A stretch of DNA of 16,366 bases from Massilia sp. UBA2604 (GTDB taxonomy: Bacteria > Pseudomonadota > Gammaproteobacteria > Burkholderiales > Burkholderiaceae_D): assembly GCA_002339265.1 (NCBI GenBank), contig DDKG01000286.1:1-16366 (forward strand), in the 5' to 3' direction. Positions 13,513 through 16,366 of the stretch are shown here, piece after piece. Position numbers and translations under genes: made by a program. Each line of letters begins with the position of its first letter. The stretch's first letter is position 1. The notes beneath the pieces are model-generated. The model was not told where the DNA came from. It saw nothing but the letters and a program-made list of their open reading frames with translations, and made no database searches.

Positions 13513-13537
13513 GCGTGGACGGCGGTGCCGTCCACGC
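13513..13537 (-). terminator. strong hairpin after the ydfG-like gene
   Basis: Perfect 11-base arms GCGTGGACGGC/GCCGTCCACGC enclose a three-base loop, starting eight bases beyond the stop of the minus-strand dehydrogenase gene. No T-run follows on the minus strand. Its position and strength suggest a transcription end or a 3'-end stabiliser. Confidence 0.5.
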
Positions 13538-13545
13538 GTTCAACG

Positions 13546-14292
13546 TTATCCGCGGCGTACGTTAAACGGCGAGAACCCCTGGCAAGTCGGCATCAGCTCG
13601 ATGCTGTTGACGTTGACGTGCGGCGGCAGGGTCGCGATCCAGTAGGCGGTGTCCGCGATGTCCTTGGCGGTCAGCGGTTGCGTGCCCTCGTAGACCTTGG
13701 CCGCGGCCGCGTCGTCGCCCTTGAAGCGCACGTTCGAGAATTCGGTGCCGCCGCACAGGCCCGGCGCGATATTCGTCGCGCGCACACCGGTGCCGACCAG
13801 GTCGGCGCGCAGGTTCAAGGTGAACTGCTCGACGAAGGCCTTGGTGGCGCCATAGACATTGCCGCCCGGATAAGGATAGTGGCCGGCCACCGAGCCGATA
13901 TTGATCACCAGGCCGCTGCCGCGCGCCACCATGTCCGGCAGCACGGCGCGGGTCATGGTCACCAGGCCCTGGCAATTGGTCGCGATCATGGTTTCCCAGT
14001 CTTCCAACGGCACTTCGTGGGCCGGCGCCGTGTTTAGCGCCAGGCCGGCATTGTTCACCAGCACGTCGATCTGCTTCCACTCGGGCGGCAGACCGGACAA
14101 AGCGGCCTCGATCGAGGCGCGGCTCGTGACGTCCAGCGTCACCGCCAGGGCGCTGTTGCCCAGCTCGCGCGCCAGGTCGGCGATGCGGTCGGTGCGGCGG
14201 GCGGCCAGGACGACGCGGTGGCCGCCTGATGCGAAAGTACGCGCCATTTCGGCGCCGAAGCCGGCCGATGCGCCGGTGATGAAGACGATCAT
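13546..14292 (-). CDS. ydfG: NADP-dependent short-chain dehydrogenase, YdfG-like (3-hydroxy acid dehydrogenase)
   Basis: 248 residues from the ATG at 14292, which has AAGGA seven bases upstream; this equals the length I recall for E. coli YdfG. The frame opens earlier (14376), but that extension is not SDR-like. Motifs are TGASAGFG (6-13, cofactor binding), AARR (30-33, favouring NADPH), NNAG (80-83), and the catalytic S134, Y147 and K151 (YGATK). The C-terminal ELMPTCQGFSPFNV resembles the YdfG ending. YdfG oxidises 3-hydroxy acids such as L-allo-threonine, serine or 3-hydroxypropionate. It is divergent from glyA, whose product also handles serine and threonine-type substrates; a functional link is only suggestive. 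Confidence 0.85.
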   Translation of the reverse strand: MIVFITGASAGFGAEMARTFASGGHRVVLAARRTDRIADLARELGNSALAVTLDVTSRASIEAALSGLPPEWKQIDVLVNNAGLALNTAPAHEVPLEDWETMIATNCQGLVTMTRAVLPDMVARGSGLVINIGSVAGHYPYPGGNVYGATKAFVEQFTLNLRADLVGTGVRATNIAPGLCGGTEFSNVRFKGDDAAAAKVYEGTQPLTAKDIADTAYWIATLPPHVNVNSIELMPTCQGFSPFNVRRG

Positions 14293-14356
14293 GATGGGTC
14301 CTTGGATGGGCAACAGGGGCAGGCGAGAGAGGCAAGGCGCGCTGCCGAACCGTAAA

Positions 14357-14383
14357 ATTGTAGCCGAAACGACCACGTGTCCG
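14357..14383 (-). promoter_or_regulatory. possible sigma-70 promoter of the ydfG-like gene
   Basis: On the minus strand, TACAAT (14357-14362) follows CGGACA (14378-14383) with a 15-base spacer, shorter than the usual 17. The -10 box lies about 65 bases before the start codon. The -10 match is good; the -35 match and spacing are weak. Confidence 0.3.
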
Positions 14384-14421
14384 CTGGGGGCAGTCCATTC
14401 TCGGCCGGCACAGCGGTTTCC

Positions 14422-14450
14422 TTGCCCTACGATGGGGAGTTCAGTACAAT
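14422..14450 (+). promoter_or_regulatory. sigma-70 promoter of glyA
   Basis: TTGCCC (14422-14427), a 17-base spacer and TACAAT (14445-14450) place the start near 14457, just before the first stem of the riboswitch. Position relative to the RNA element makes it credible. Confidence 0.65.
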
Positions 14451-14461
14451 TTGGAGTCCTT

Positions 14462-14575
14462 ACGTCTCACGTAACTGGCGAAACACCGCGTGCGCGCGCC
14501 ATTCGGATGCGCGGCGCGGCAAAGGTGGGCACCCACCGGGGAACGTGAGACGCCATACGCCGTTCGCCTGGGCAG
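14462..14575 (+). ncRNA. ZTP riboswitch (pfl motif) in the glyA leader
   Basis: Stem P1 is GTCTCACG (14464-14471) with CGTGAGAC (14544-14551). It is followed by the conserved AACTGGCG joining segment, stem P2 (GGTGG-GCAC-CCACC, 14524-14537), the conserved CCGGGGAACG, and the P3 loop TTCGCCTGGGCA (14563-14574). The pseudoknot GGCG (14477-14480) with CGCC (14565-14568) can form. These match the pfl consensus (ACUGGCG ... CCACCGGGGAGCG ... CCGCCUGGGC), known to sense ZTP/ZMP, a signal of low 10-formyl-tetrahydrofolate. GlyA makes the one-carbon unit on folate, so the logic fits. An extra GC-rich stem is inserted at about 14486-14519. No intrinsic terminator follows, so control of translation is more likely. 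Confidence 0.88.
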
Positions 14576-14689
14576 CCATCAACCGGTACGCGTTCGATCG
14601 CGGCTGCCTGCGCCCGTGCCTACGGCCCGCCCCGGCTCCCGCCTCCCAATGCCACCAGTTGCCTGGATTACTATCGATTGGAGTTTTAC

Positions 14690-15937
<1,248 letters not shown>

Positions 15938-15948
15938 TATTGTTTCCC

Positions 15949-15970
15949 CGGGCCGGTTCGCTGGCCCGTT
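15949..15970 (+). terminator. hairpin between glyA and nrdR
   Basis: CGGGCC/GGCCCG arms (15949-15954, 15963-15968) enclose an eight-base loop and are followed by only two Ts. It lies eleven bases past the glyA stop. It could be a weak terminator or an attenuator between glyA and nrdR. Confidence 0.4.
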
Positions 15971-16002
15971 AGCTTCCATGTAGTACCTGCAGCCCCGGCG
16001 CC

Positions 16003-16366
16003 ATGAAATGTCCCTTTTGCCAGCATGAAGAAACACAAGTCCTCGATACCCGCGTATCGGAGGAAGGGGATGCCATCCGGCGCCGGCGCCGCTGCGGCAA
16101 GTGCGACAAGCGCTTCACGACCTACGAGCGCATCGAGCTGTCGATGCCGATCATCGTCAAGAAGAATGGCAGCCGCACCGAATTCGCCTCATCCAAGCTG
16201 CGCGGCAGCCTGATGCTGGCGCTGCGCAAGCGCCCGGTCTCGGCCGAGGCGATCGACGGCGCGGTCGCCTCGATCGAGGAAAAGCTGCTCACCAGCGGCC
16301 GGCGCGAAGTCGACAGCGTGTATGTGGGCGAGCTGGTAATGGAACAGCTCAAGCGCCTCGACAAGA
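16003..16366 (+). CDS. nrdR: transcriptional repressor NrdR (partial, N-terminal 121 residues)
   Basis: The frame starts at 16003 and runs off the right edge; the full protein is usually about 150 residues. The N-terminal zinc ribbon is complete: [10 protein letters not shown] and [18 protein letters not shown], with the four cysteines at residues 3, 6, 31 and 34. The ATP-cone domain follows from about residue 49 ([20 protein letters not shown], then [20 protein letters not shown]). NrdR binds NrdR boxes and represses ribonucleotide reductase genes according to (d)ATP level. No clear ribosome site precedes the ATG. The glyA-nrdR order is common in proteobacteria. Confidence 0.95.
   Translation, partial: MKCPFCQHEETQVLDTRVSEEGDAIRRRRRCGKCDKRFTTYERIELSMPIIVKKNGSRTEFASSKLRGSLMLALRKRPVSAEAIDGAVASIEEKLLTSGRREVDSVYVGELVMEQLKRLDK

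Noticed and set aside
14293..14376. 28-residue N-terminal extension of the SDR protein
   Set aside because: The SDR fold begins at MIVFITGAS and the ATG at 14292 has a good ribosome site.
13562..14398. 278-codon frame overlapping the ydfG-like gene on the same strand
   Set aside because: Arg-rich, low-complexity shifted frame; the SDR frame carries all catalytic motifs.

Overview
The window looks like chromosomal DNA of a high-GC betaproteobacterium, most likely Burkholderiales of the Oxalobacteraceae type (Massilia, Duganella or Janthinobacterium relatives). This is inferred from the complete ybgC-tolQRAB-pal-cpoB cluster followed by tRNA-Lys, the glyA-nrdR pair behind a ZTP (pfl) riboswitch, and the protein style. 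The genus is a guess from memory, not a search result.

Left part (1-1875, all minus strand). A two-gene ABC-2 type exporter unit (ATPase, then a DUF3526-like permease that runs off the left edge) is preceded by two small membrane proteins. One of these carries a His/Cys pattern reminiscent of DUF2946.

Nitrate region (2318-5614, plus strand). This is an nrtA-nrtB-nrtD ABC importer for nitrate/nitrite. Its leader is the most striking part of the window. A sigma-54 -24/-12 element (2400-2415) has an NtrC-like dyad about 100 bp upstream of the predicted start. The RNA then begins directly with two adjacent hairpins, each with a six-base loop carrying A at position 1 and G at position 4, the signature recognised by ANTAR antiterminators such as NasR/NasT. 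An interrupted stem followed by ten Ts comes next, 22 bases before the nrtA ATG. This suggests double control: nitrogen limitation through NtrC/sigma-54, and nitrate through antitermination.

Scar or island (5615-6946). Behind nrtD the DNA becomes AT-richer. It holds the C-terminal remnant of an unrecognised minus-strand gene, a plus-strand six-TM membrane protein, a 46-codon minus-strand fragment resembling the N-terminal part of VgrG (type VI secretion spike), and a diverged copy of the 3' end of nrtD. The membrane protein's stop codon lies inside the vgrG-like remnant.

Middle (6947-7949, minus). Two small unrecognised proteins, a strong terminator and tRNA-Lys(TTT) follow.

Tol-Pal cluster (8025-13306, minus). 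In transcription order this is ybgC, tolQ, tolR, tolA, tolB, pal, cpoB, the cell-envelope machine used in outer-membrane constriction at division. A GC-rich hairpin with a T-tract between pal and cpoB may reduce read-through into cpoB. Upstream of ybgC lie several palindromes and then a YdfG-like short-chain dehydrogenase (minus).

Right part (14422-16366, plus). A sigma-70-type promoter, a ZTP riboswitch with an extra GC-rich stem, glyA (serine hydroxymethyltransferase), and the start of nrdR (ribonucleotide reductase repressor), cut by the window end.
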